Below are positions 35,591 to 44,176 of a stretch of 64,000 nucleotides of DNA, one piece after another (position 1 is the first letter of the stretch; every line of letters begins with the position of its first letter). The DNA comes from Cellvibrio mixtus subsp. mixtus J3-8 (lineage in GTDB: Bacteria > Pseudomonadota > Gammaproteobacteria > Pseudomonadales > Cellvibrionaceae). The notes beneath the pieces are model-generated. The model had not been told where the DNA came from. It searched no databases and saw only the letters and a program-made list of their open reading frames with translations. The translations under genes were made by a program, and so were the position numbers. Location: the NCBI RefSeq assembly GCF_000766945.1, contig NZ_KN266209.1:62001-126000 (forward strand), read 5' to 3'.

Positions 35591-37027
35591 TTAGTTGATA
35601 ATTAATTCGTTAATACCCAGCAGTTGTTGTACTGCATCATCACAGCTGTTGTTTGCACATTCAGTTTGAAGTGTAATTATTGAAAAATAGTTATTCCCGC
35701 TTAACAGTGCAGGGATTTGCAGTAGCTTGGCCTTTGGCACTGTTGGAGCGCGATACCCGCCTACATCGAACCATTGCAATTGCACCACTTTACGCACGCC
35801 GGATTTCTGCCGAAGGATATCGATACGCACCTGGTTATTTTTTGCAGCCATGATTTTACTGCTATCAATCACCCATGCTTCGGTATCGAACTGATGCGCA
35901 ATATAAGGAACCAAGCGCTCTTTGCGGGTTTCAGGATAATATTGGTCAATTCGCAAACGTGCGGAATCAACCTGGTAGCTATGGTGGATTTTACTGGGAG
36001 GCAACTCCATTTGAACCGGCATGGGGTGATAACTTTGATGAAAATAATCAGCATCCAATTTGTAGACTGGAGGCTTTGTCCCTGCGGTCGGGTTTATGAT
36101 AAATGCGAGAATAACCCCGGGTATCAATAGCAGTATTAACACCGCTAATTTTTTCCAACCGACTACCGAAGGGGTTAAAACAGGCGTGTGTGCGACCCTG
36201 CGAATTACCGGCGCAAAATAAATCGCGGGAAAACAAACAAGGGCAAAAATAACCCAGCCAAAAGTTTCATGGTCCGACATTAAAGAACTTTGCATTTCAG
36301 TGTAGTAACCTACCAGGATGAGGCCGAAAATCCTTATCCAATTCGCAACCAAACCCAGAACGCCAGCCAAAATCAAACAGACAATTACGCCTTTTTCGCG
36401 ATAGCCGTTGAGATAACTTATTGCATGGCCCATCGCCAGGGAAATAATTAAATAACGCAATCCCGAACAACCATCCGCAATCATAATGTGGCCAGATGGA
36501 ATAAAAATACTGCTGCCATCAATTAACGCAGGTATTTGCATCCAACGCACCATCACACCTACCACCAGGCTCGCCAATTCCACTAATGGAGTAGTGAGAT
36601 AATCCCAAACCGGTAATGTAAAAATTGGCAATAGTAGTAAAAATCGTTGCTGCCAAAATGTTTTTAATCCAAATACCCAGGAGATACTTAAATACAACAA
36701 TGGTAACAGTATCAGTTGTTCAAATAATTTAATTTGGACCAACTGAAACAAAAACCATGCGAGACTTAAACCGATTAATGCAATAACCAGCAATATATCT
36801 ACTGCAATATGTTGTCGATGAATTGCCAGGGGGCTTGCTTTGAATAACAGGTAGGCAAACCATAACAACAAGGGATAAGCATGGGATAACGATTGATCCC
36901 ATTGGCTCCACTCGCTTGCAAGACCGGCGAAGGTTTGCCAAAAAAGTAAGGGCAGCACAGCAATTACCGCAAATGGCAGTAATTTTGCCGGTGCAAAAGT
37001 CTTTGTGTTTTGTGCGTTATTTTCCAT
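35591..37027 (-). CDS. xrtA: Exosortase A fused to EpsI-like domain
   Basis: A 478-residue inner-membrane protein. Residues 1-275 hold about eight transmembrane helices and the exosortase catalytic triad in membrane-proximal loops: Cys187 (ADGCSGLRY), Arg232 (NWIRIF) and His253 (SDHETFGW). A further helix near 295-310 precedes a periplasmic EpsI-like domain (about 315-478; QLQWFDVGGYRAP). Exosortase A cleaves the PEP-CTERM signal of secreted proteins; EpsI is a periplasmic partner needed for exopolysaccharide formation in related systems. A fused form is known among XrtA proteins. It is first in a 21-gene minus-strand series, separated from prsT by a terminator. Confidence 0.93.
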   Translation of the reverse strand: MENNAQNTKTFAPAKLLPFAVIAVLPLLFWQTFAGLASEWSQWDQSLSHAYPLLLWFAYLLFKASPLAIHRQHIAVDILLVIALIGLSLAWFLFQLVQIKLFEQLILLPLLYLSISWVFGLKTFWQQRFLLLLPIFTLPVWDYLTTPLVELASLVVGVMVRWMQIPALIDGSSIFIPSGHIMIADGCSGLRYLIISLAMGHAISYLNGYREKGVIVCLILAGVLGLVANWIRIFGLILVGYYTEMQSSLMSDHETFGWVIFALVCFPAIYFAPVIRRVAHTPVLTPSVVGWKKLAVLILLLIPGVILAFIINPTAGTKPPVYKLDADYFHQSYHPMPVQMELPPSKIHHSYQVDSARLRIDQYYPETRKERLVPYIAHQFDTEAWVIDSSKIMAAKNNQVRIDILRQKSGVRKVVQLQWFDVGGYRAPTVPKAKLLQIPALLSGNNYFSIITLQTECANNSCDDAVQQLLGINELIIN

Positions 37028-37086
37028 GGCTTTGCCTGGACTACCCCTGGAGTGATTATTTGCTCTGCAAACAACCCGGTCAGACT

Positions 37087-37118
37087 AAAAATAAAAACTG
37101 GGCCATTGGAGGCCCAGT
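37087..37118 (-). terminator. Rho-independent terminator between prsT and xrtA
   Basis: On the minus strand, stem ACTGGGCC/GGCCCAGT with a 6-base loop runs directly into a U-rich tract (complement of the A-rich 37087-37096). It lies 25 bp after the prsT stop and 60 bp before the xrtA start. It ends the export operon, so xrtA must have its own promoter or depend on read-through. Confidence 0.92.
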
Positions 37119-37142
37119 TATCTCGATTTTTTACATTAAATA

Positions 37143-39776
37143 TTACTGATTTTTTAACCTTGTTTTCGCTTCTTGTAAGTGCTGCTTTATTTCAACATTA
37201 TTTTGATCTGCTGCAACTGCACGCTCAAGCAATTCAACACCTTCCGCCACTTTTCCATGTTCAACCAATATCCATCCGTAGGTGTCCAATATTGCCGGTA
37301 CAGTTGGCGCTAGCTCATAGGCTTTTTTGGCAGTTTCCAATGCACGCGGATCTTTAGCCAAATGATAATTCCACGCCAGATTATTCAGTACTGCAGGCGA
37401 AGATGGATCTTTTTGCACAATTTCTTCGTAATATTTGGTGGCAGTAGGAATGTCATTGCTGGCCTGGGCATTCATCGCCAACACCAAACCTGCTTTGCGG
37501 CTTTGTGGTAACTTTTCTTTCCACTCTGCAGCAAAAGTGCGGCTGGCATCATTTTTAGTCTGCGTGTAATAAGTGAATATTGTCTCTGCAACCAGCTCAT
37601 TAGGTTGCAGCGCCCAGGATTTCAGATATTCCTTTAACGCCTCTTCCGGTTTTCCCTCTGCCATACGGATTTTACCTTGTAAAAAAGTTTTCCCTGGCAA
37701 GGTTTCTTGTGTCTGTGTAAATTGATCCAGCAACTTCTGGGCTTCCGGAATATTTTTACTAACCAACTCGGTCTCTATTAAACCAGCAAGGTAATCCAGG
37801 TTATCCGGGATTAATGCTATCGCTTTTGCTGAATAGCTTTGTGCTTCAACCAGCTTATTAGCCGCACGTAATTCAGCGCTGTAGGCGTGATACAGATTTG
37901 CGGTCATCTTTTTTACATTGTCTGAGTTGCGGCTTTTTTCCAATGCTTTTTCAATGTAAGGAATAGCAGCAGCGCTTTGTTTACTCACAAATAACAATTG
38001 CGCCAATACTGCGGAGGGCTGCCAATCTTCCGATTTACTGGCCAGGGTTTGCAAAAACTCCTGCGCTTCTTTCAGGCGATCCTGCTGCGCCATAAGTGCG
38101 AGCCAGGGCCTGTAGGCATTAACATTTTTTGGCTCGGCCTCAAGCAAGGATTGCCAGGCATTCACTGCTTTTAAGGGTTGGTTTTGCTCACTGTATAATT
38201 GCGCAAGCCCAGCATAAGAGAGGGATTTCTCGGTGTTATCTTTAATTGATAATGCTTTTTCAAATTGCTTTTCCGCTACCGCATATTCTTTCTTGGTTAA
38301 CGAATACCAACCACTAAGGAAAGAGGCGCGAGGGCTATCCGGATATTTTTGCTGCAAATCATTAATAACTGCCCGGGCGCGATCATCATCACCTTGTTGC
38401 AATAACATTTTCAGATAAGCTTCTTCAACCAATAAATCCAATGGTTTGGCTTCATAAGCTTTTTGCAATTGCGCCAACGCTTGTTCAGGCTGCTGCAATT
38501 CGGTGTAACGTTTTGCAAGTGCAATGCGCAAACGCTGTTGCTGCGGATCCAATGCAAGGCTTTTCTCCAGCGCGATTCCGCCTTCGGAACTGGTAGGTTC
38601 ACGATCCAAAAGAGCAAGGCCATAGGTCGCCAGTATTGCAGCGTTATTAGGTTGGCTTTGTGCAGCGTCTTTTAATAATTTAACCGCGTCATCTACTTGG
38701 TTGGAACGGAATTTCGCTAAAGCCGCTGCTTGAATTACAGTTGGCGTAGCAGTTTCCGGATCAATAAATTGATCGAATAAATCAATCGCACTCTTATCAG
38801 AGCCTTGTTGGAATTCAATCATGCCCAATAAGGTTGCTGTATTTTTATCGTCAGGGTATTGCTCGCGCAATTCCTTTAATAATTTCTCAGCATCGCCCAA
38901 TTTGCCTTGCTGGTAGTATTCCATTGCATCAGTAAATTTTTGTTGGGCAGCATTGCGTTCGGGGTTAGCCTCTGCAAGCAATTTTTGATAGACATAAGCT
39001 TCGCTGGTGCGGCCCTGCTGGATGAGGACATCCGTCAGTAACGACAACACTTTGGCCCGGTCTATGGTGATTACATCAGTAGCGGGCAACAATCCCAATG
39101 CTTTGGTGTAGTGTTGCTCAGCATCTTGTAATTGGTTTTTGTAAGCGGATAAATTACCCAGCAAAATTAGTGCTTTTAAATGGTTAGGATCTTTTTGGAG
39201 GGTTGCCTGCAGTGAGGTAATCGCTTCATCAGTTTGACCCTGCGCGAGCTGGAAACTTGCTTCGAGATAACCTATGTCAGCAACGCTGCCATTTGCGGCG
39301 CGGAATTTTTCCAACGCAACCTGATATGCATCTTTATCGCCTAATGCAATATTGGCTTGGGCAGCAATGAATTGTTGCTGTTGTACCAACACTGGAGAAG
39401 CTTCGGGAGCTGGATGCGTTTCAAGAATATTAAGTGCGGTGCGGTATTTTTTTACCGCAAAATGCGCCTCAGCCAATTCCGAGGCCGCAGCAGGAATTTG
39501 TTCAACGCGCGACTCCAATAAATTGATAGTAGAAGCGTAAGCACCTGTCTGATTATAAATTTTTGCTAATGCAATATACGCTTCCGGTGAATCGGGCACC
39601 AATTGGATTGCACTTTTAGCCTCCAACATGGCCGCTCGCAATTGACCTTGCTGCTGGTAAACAGCGGCAGAATTTTGATGGCGCAATGCGGTTTCTGCAT
39701 TTTCTTGTTTGTTTTGACCACATCCCGCTAGCAACAGCCCCAGGCCTAGCGCAGTTATTTGTGTAATTTTTTTCAT
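37143..39776 (-). CDS. prsT: XrtA/PEP-CTERM system TPR-repeat lipoprotein PrsT
   Basis: An 877-residue lipoprotein. Signal peptide MKKITQITALGLGLLLAGC gives a lipobox LAGC. The rest is an almost unbroken array of more than 20 tetratricopeptide repeats, seen as recurring A-LA-Y...P...A patterns such as LILLGNLSAYKNQLQDAEQH and ILDTYGWILVEHGKVAEGV. PrsT is the large TPR protein found next to exosortase A; it is thought to organise export of exopolysaccharide and PEP-CTERM proteins in the periplasm. The frame is open to a TTG at 39800; ATG 39776 begins the signal peptide. It is the last gene of the export operon, followed by a strong terminator. Confidence 0.92.
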   Translation of the reverse strand: MKKITQITALGLGLLLAGCGQNKQENAETALRHQNSAAVYQQQGQLRAAMLEAKSAIQLVPDSPEAYIALAKIYNQTGAYASTINLLESRVEQIPAAASELAEAHFAVKKYRTALNILETHPAPEASPVLVQQQQFIAAQANIALGDKDAYQVALEKFRAANGSVADIGYLEASFQLAQGQTDEAITSLQATLQKDPNHLKALILLGNLSAYKNQLQDAEQHYTKALGLLPATDVITIDRAKVLSLLTDVLIQQGRTSEAYVYQKLLAEANPERNAAQQKFTDAMEYYQQGKLGDAEKLLKELREQYPDDKNTATLLGMIEFQQGSDKSAIDLFDQFIDPETATPTVIQAAALAKFRSNQVDDAVKLLKDAAQSQPNNAAILATYGLALLDREPTSSEGGIALEKSLALDPQQQRLRIALAKRYTELQQPEQALAQLQKAYEAKPLDLLVEEAYLKMLLQQGDDDRARAVINDLQQKYPDSPRASFLSGWYSLTKKEYAVAEKQFEKALSIKDNTEKSLSYAGLAQLYSEQNQPLKAVNAWQSLLEAEPKNVNAYRPWLALMAQQDRLKEAQEFLQTLASKSEDWQPSAVLAQLLFVSKQSAAAIPYIEKALEKSRNSDNVKKMTANLYHAYSAELRAANKLVEAQSYSAKAIALIPDNLDYLAGLIETELVSKNIPEAQKLLDQFTQTQETLPGKTFLQGKIRMAEGKPEEALKEYLKSWALQPNELVAETIFTYYTQTKNDASRTFAAEWKEKLPQSRKAGLVLAMNAQASNDIPTATKYYEEIVQKDPSSPAVLNNLAWNYHLAKDPRALETAKKAYELAPTVPAILDTYGWILVEHGKVAEGVELLERAVAADQNNVEIKQHLQEAKTRLKNQ

Positions 39777-39806
39777 GGAATTTACCATTCCTGTTATCAA
39801 TAAGGG

Positions 39807-41099
39807 TTAGAACCTGTGGCTAAGCGTTATTCCTGACCTTAGCTCGGTATAATCTTGTAACTCGCTATCCGATTCGCGTTCAAACTCAGATGCGAATAAA
39901 CGTACGCTGGTACCGCCGGAAAAGTTGTAACTGTAATAAACACCGATTTGGGTTGTATCAAAGTCTTCGATGGGGCTCTTGCCTTCAAATTCCTGTTGGC
40001 GCAATTGAATGCGCGCACCAATATTTGCCGAACGCGATAAGTTGTACCCTACACCCAATGCAACCCCATTGCTTTGCTCTTGCCGCTCCTGCGTAAGGTA
40101 TTCGCGCTCTTCAGCAACACCACTCAGGTTCAATGTGCAACGATCACAGAGTGCTGTGGTTCTCCAGGATAACTGGGCACGTTTCAGAACTATGCGATCC
40201 GGTTTATTTGAACCCGAATCACCGAAACCTGAATCTTCGCCAAAAGCATTATCACCCAGGCCCATCGATGAATCGCTGCTTTGCTCTGTAACCGACAAAT
40301 CCCACTGGTTGTACCCCGTTGCATAACTGGCAGTAACCAAATAGTAAGGATTAGTGTCTGCTTCATCGCCTTTATCAAACTGGGATTGCATTTTGCTCTG
40401 CCCAAGTTCCAGTTTGTATTGCAGTTTGCGCAATTGCGCCGCGTAACTTACCGCATAGGATTGCATGCGATAATCAAGTTCCGGAAGAAATTCAAAATCT
40501 ACATCGGTATGACTGATAAAAATACCAAGGAGGTCGACACTGGAAAATGAATGTTGCAAACCGGTTGTTGCGCCTTCTCGCTGTGAATTACTCAGCGTCT
40601 GGTAACGATAATCCACATCGGTAGCATTACCCTGGATAAAAAAAGTATCTGTTGGGGTAATTCGCGTATGAAATGACGGCTGGATAGTGAGGATCTGTTT
40701 TTCATCCTGATTTTCTTCAAGATCAATTGCATCAGCAGAAACCAGTTGTTTTTGACGCACATGCAAAACACGCAGATCAACCAGGTGATGATCCTTACCT
40801 ATTTTAAAACTGGTGCGACCGGTTAACGAATCGCGATCTCTCTGGCTCTCCTTGTCATAATATTTTTTTGCTGCAGCGTAATTGGTATCCAGCTCTATCA
40901 GATCATTTTCATAGAGTGCAAAAACACCTGCCTGCAATGTATCCTGGCGTTCACTGATTTCATTTTCAGGAGCACGTAAGGCATTATCAGATTGCTCTGT
41001 GGTTGCAGATAATATTGCACCGTACGTTTGTTGTTTTTCCTCAACAGCAGACGCGTTAGCACATGCAATCACCAATGCAAGGAGGGAAACTCTTTTCAT
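39807..41099 (-). CDS. Outer-membrane beta-barrel protein, PEP-CTERM system associated (EpsL-like)
   Basis: A 430-residue exported protein with a signal peptide (MKRVSLLALVIACANASA). The mature part has alternating polar/hydrophobic strands, many aromatic residues at strand ends and a terminal phenylalanine (SGITLSHRF), all typical of outer-membrane barrels. Size, position between the BY-kinase-like gene and prsT, and an acidic Ser/Gly loop (SSDSSMGLGDNAFGEDSG) fit the uncharacterised TIGR03016-type barrel of exosortase A loci. It may be the outer-membrane pore or secretin partner. AAGGAG lies 9 bases before ATG 41099; the earlier ATG (41108) touches that site and was not used. Confidence 0.85.
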   Translation of the reverse strand: MKRVSLLALVIACANASAVEEKQQTYGAILSATTEQSDNALRAPENEISERQDTLQAGVFALYENDLIELDTNYAAAKKYYDKESQRDRDSLTGRTSFKIGKDHHLVDLRVLHVRQKQLVSADAIDLEENQDEKQILTIQPSFHTRITPTDTFFIQGNATDVDYRYQTLSNSQREGATTGLQHSFSSVDLLGIFISHTDVDFEFLPELDYRMQSYAVSYAAQLRKLQYKLELGQSKMQSQFDKGDEADTNPYYLVTASYATGYNQWDLSVTEQSSDSSMGLGDNAFGEDSGFGDSGSNKPDRIVLKRAQLSWRTTALCDRCTLNLSGVAEEREYLTQERQEQSNGVALGVGYNLSRSANIGARIQLRQQEFEGKSPIEDFDTTQIGVYYSYNFSGGTSVRLFASEFERESDSELQDYTELRSGITLSHRF

Positions 41100-41129
41100 G
41101 TAGCGCATCTCCTTTTATCAGTGTACAAC

Positions 41130-41915
41130 CTAGTTATTAAAGACCAACCCGGCAAAACGTTCTTTACCAACAGCATCGACCGCCGCAAGCACTTCGTCAG
41201 TAACGGCAGTTCCGTAAGGCACCACTAGCAGCGCGTGATCACAATAACGTGAAAGAATCCGCGCCTCTGTTGAAACCTGCACTGAAGGTGCATCAAGTAC
41301 GATAAAACGATCCGGATAGCGGGATTTAATTTCAGCTACAAATACTTCCATCCGTTTGGAGTTAAAAAACTCTGCTGCAGATTCACTGGAACCACCGGAG
41401 GGAATAACACGCAAACGCTCGATGCCACTTGGATAAATAATGCTTTTCAACGGCACGGTGTAATCAGTCAAATATTGCGTAAGGCCGTTTTCCACATCCT
41501 GGGTGATATAGCGTTCAGCTGCAGATGCATAGGGATTACAATCAACGTAGAGCGCCGTTTTGTGTTGGTCCAACGCAAATGTTGCGGCAAGGTTAAAAGA
41601 GAAAAAACTGGAACCGCCACTGGCAGATACCGAACTGACCAGTACCACCATGTTATCGGTTTTATTTTTCTCCAACAGGCGGATGCGCACTTCACGAAAG
41701 GCGTTCAACAATTCCCGCTGGCGCATTCCGGTAAAAACGATTTTCTTTTCGTAGAGCTCATCCTGCCCCCACAATACGGGCAACTCCATATTTTTAATTT
41801 GTTCGCGCTTGCGATGCTCAAGCACGGCGGTCTTTACCAATTGTTCACTCGTCTCCACCAGTGAATCGACACCTGCCATGAGTTGCTTGAGGCTATATTC
41901 TTTTGTCTTTTCCAT
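41130..41915 (-). CDS. BY-kinase/CpsD-like ATPase with degenerate P-loop
   Basis: A 261-residue MinD/ParA-fold protein in the place where exosortase A loci encode the tyrosine autokinase. The second motif (ALYVDCNPY, Asp125) and third motif (FIVLDAPS, Asp208) are present. The Walker A loop, normally PGEGKS, reads ASGGSS (98-103; plus 41607-41624), so the ATP-binding lysine is Ser102. There is also no C-terminal tyrosine cluster; the protein ends GLVFNN. It therefore looks like a pseudokinase that may only act as a partner of the chain-length protein, whose stop lies 14 bp upstream of this ATG. AGG lies 9 bases upstream of ATG 41915; the longer frame starts with TTG. Confidence 0.85.
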   Translation of the reverse strand: MEKTKEYSLKQLMAGVDSLVETSEQLVKTAVLEHRKREQIKNMELPVLWGQDELYEKKIVFTGMRQRELLNAFREVRIRLLEKNKTDNMVVLVSSVSASGGSSFFSFNLAATFALDQHKTALYVDCNPYASAAERYITQDVENGLTQYLTDYTVPLKSIIYPSGIERLRVIPSGGSSESAAEFFNSKRMEVFVAEIKSRYPDRFIVLDAPSVQVSTEARILSRYCDHALLVVPYGTAVTDEVLAAVDAVGKERFAGLVFNN

Positions 41916-41929
41916 TTTCGTTACCTGAA

Positions 41930-43447
41930 TTAGCCCCTGGTAATTTGCCAATAAATGCTAATTGCCGCATACAACCCCATGGCCAGCAATGAAACAAAAA
42001 ATACCGCCAGCATATCTTTCTTAAGCAATCTATCGCCTAACGGGGAATGGTAATGCGGGATTACACCAATTAATTCGATATCATTCGGCAATTGTTTTTG
42101 CAGTGCTCTGGCTGAACGTAAATGCGGATCAAACAATACAAAAGCAATCAACAATGCGATTGGTACTATCAACCCCAAAAACGGGCCGACAAAAGCAAAA
42201 TGGATAAAATAAAAACCGGAGGGTTTGAGCGGGAAAGTTGCTGGTTCCTGTATGCGATAACTAACACCCTGACCTTCAATATCCAGGGTCATGGATAAGC
42301 GGGCCGATTCTTTTTTCTGCAACATTTCTTCATAGGTTTTGCGAATCACATCGTAATCGCGCGTCAATTCGGAAAACTGCGCCTGATTAGCGGCAACACG
42401 TTGTTGACGCTCATATTCTTGCTCTTGCAATGCTGTTAACGATTGCATGCGGCGCTTTTGCGAACGCAAATCCACATCGGCAGCAGCTAATTGTTTGCGC
42501 AACTCTTCGTAAAGCGGATTCTCCGTTTTCTGGGTATCCGCATATACATCACCAGCGGATTGCAACTTTTGCATAGTCGCATCCAAATCCGCAATTTGCG
42601 CGCGGATGGAAATAATATCGGGATAACCTTCTTCGTAACTCAGCAATAGTTGCTCAAGTTGTGATGTGAGGGCTTGTTTGCGCTGCTTAACTTCGTCAAT
42701 GCGACCTTTAGTTTGCAAATACTGCCCTTCAGATCCCAACTGTTGCTGGATGGTGTTGTAACGCGCCTGGGATTCTTCAATGGTAATTTTCAGTGCTTCA
42801 ATTTCCTGACGCAATTGAGCGATACGTCCACTCACTGTCTGTTCAGTGCCATCCGTATTTTGCGAATTGAAATCTTTCAACTTCAGTTCCGCTTGCTCCA
42901 ATTGTTTTTTATAGGATTGCACCTGAGCGTCAATAAAGTTGTAAGCCCCCAAACTTTCAGCACGTTTTTTCCGGGCAGTGTCTTCAATGAAGACATTCAC
43001 AATTGCATTCAATATTTCAAATGAGGAATCCGGATTATTAGCGACATAACTGATGCGAAAGTACGCTTTATTGCCTTCACCCTTTACATTCAAACCACTG
43101 CGAATCCGCTTGATGGCCAACTCTTCATCATTTTGCGTTGGGTTCTTCGGCAAAAAACCAACTTCTTTTGCGGCTGCCAGCATAATCGCACGGGTCCAGA
43201 TAATTTCCCGCGCTTGCTCAGAGCGATCAATTTTGGTCACTTCGGCAGAGCCTTTTAATAAGGGCTCGATAATATTGGTTTGATCAGCAAACAGCACTGC
43301 GCTGGTGGTATAGGTTTTTGGCCAGGTAATGCCGACCACTAACACCAGAAAACTGATTGCAATAAATATCACTACACACACATAGCGAAATCGAACCAAC
43401 TCGGCACGAAGCGAGTTCAACAAGTCTTTCAGGTAGGCTTTGTCCAT
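41930..43447 (-). CDS. XrtA system polysaccharide chain-length determinant (Wzz/GumC-like)
   Basis: A 505-residue polysaccharide co-polymerase. A transmembrane helix near 25-45 (FIAISFLVLVVGITWP) precedes a Wzz domain. A long periplasmic coiled coil spans about 165-380. The proline-rich exit segment ATFPLKPSGFYFIHFAFVGP and a second helix near 410-435 follow, with a further C-terminal helix (MLAVFFVSLLAMGLYA). No kinase domain is attached. It would control chain length and connect to the Wza-like protein encoded just upstream. The next gene encodes the BY-kinase-like partner. Confidence 0.92.
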   Translation of the reverse strand: MDKAYLKDLLNSLRAELVRFRYVCVVIFIAISFLVLVVGITWPKTYTTSAVLFADQTNIIEPLLKGSAEVTKIDRSEQAREIIWTRAIMLAAAKEVGFLPKNPTQNDEELAIKRIRSGLNVKGEGNKAYFRISYVANNPDSSFEILNAIVNVFIEDTARKKRAESLGAYNFIDAQVQSYKKQLEQAELKLKDFNSQNTDGTEQTVSGRIAQLRQEIEALKITIEESQARYNTIQQQLGSEGQYLQTKGRIDEVKQRKQALTSQLEQLLLSYEEGYPDIISIRAQIADLDATMQKLQSAGDVYADTQKTENPLYEELRKQLAAADVDLRSQKRRMQSLTALQEQEYERQQRVAANQAQFSELTRDYDVIRKTYEEMLQKKESARLSMTLDIEGQGVSYRIQEPATFPLKPSGFYFIHFAFVGPFLGLIVPIALLIAFVLFDPHLRSARALQKQLPNDIELIGVIPHYHSPLGDRLLKKDMLAVFFVSLLAMGLYAAISIYWQITRG

Positions 43448-43515
43448 GTAAGATCTCTAGGTATTGAAACATTGCAGGGGCATTGAGCCCCCGACTTGTT
43501 GTTCATTGCATCAAT

Positions 43516-44133
43516 TTAAAACGCCCGTTCCGGCACGCTGACGATATCAGACGGCTGCAGGGGGTAATTAGTTTCAACCTGGCCATCACTCATCAAATCA
43601 TCCAGGCGAATTTTATACACCTTGAGCTCCCCATTAACTTTGCGATACAGGCGAGCCTTGTTCGCCGAGGCAAATTCGTTAGGGCCACCGGCAATCAACA
43701 CCAGGTCAAGAACAGTCATCCCCTCACGAAATGGAATAGATTGGGGGCTCTTTACTGCACCGGTGATACGCACACGGCGCTGGAAGTCGGAGCTGCTGGG
43801 ATTGCTAACAATGACAGTAACCTGCGGGCTGCGTACGAAACTGCTGAGGTTCTTGGTGATATTTTGTGAAAGTTCTGTAGCGGTAAGGCTGGCAGCGACA
43901 ACATCGCCGATCAGCGGCATGGAGATTTTTCCGTCTGGACGCACCGGAACAGCAACAGTCAATTCGGGATTGCGCCATACATTAATTTGCAACGCATCGC
44001 CCACACCAATTCGATAGTCATCCATCACACCGGTATCAGACAGTGGTGGAGTGGTACTCAAAGGCTTGCTAGCACAACCACACAACACAATTGCAGCAAC
44101 CACTAACTGCATTAACCACATGATTTTTTTCAC
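43516..44133 (-). CDS. Wza-like polysaccharide export lipoprotein
   Basis: A 205-residue outer-membrane export protein. The N-terminal signal ends in lipobox LCGC. A Poly_export domain follows (YRIGVGDALQINVWRNPEL, GKISMPLIGDV), then one SLBB-like beta-grasp domain (RVRITGAVKSPQSIPFREG) ending in the family-typical DIVSVPERAF. It is shorter than E. coli Wza and has no C-terminal amphipathic helix, as usual for XrtA-type export proteins. The start is GTG 44133 with AAGGAG seven bases upstream; the longer open frame begins at a TTG inside the sugar transferase gene. It follows that gene by 43 bp. Confidence 0.92.
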   Translation of the reverse strand: MKKIMWLMQLVVAAIVLCGCASKPLSTTPPLSDTGVMDDYRIGVGDALQINVWRNPELTVAVPVRPDGKISMPLIGDVVAASLTATELSQNITKNLSSFVRSPQVTVIVSNPSSSDFQRRVRITGAVKSPQSIPFREGMTVLDLVLIAGGPNEFASANKARLYRKVNGELKVYKIRLDDLMSDGQVETNYPLQPSDIVSVPERAF

Positions 44134-44176
44134 AATCCTTCTCCTTTTGAAGGTGGAATCGAGCGGCAGATCAACA

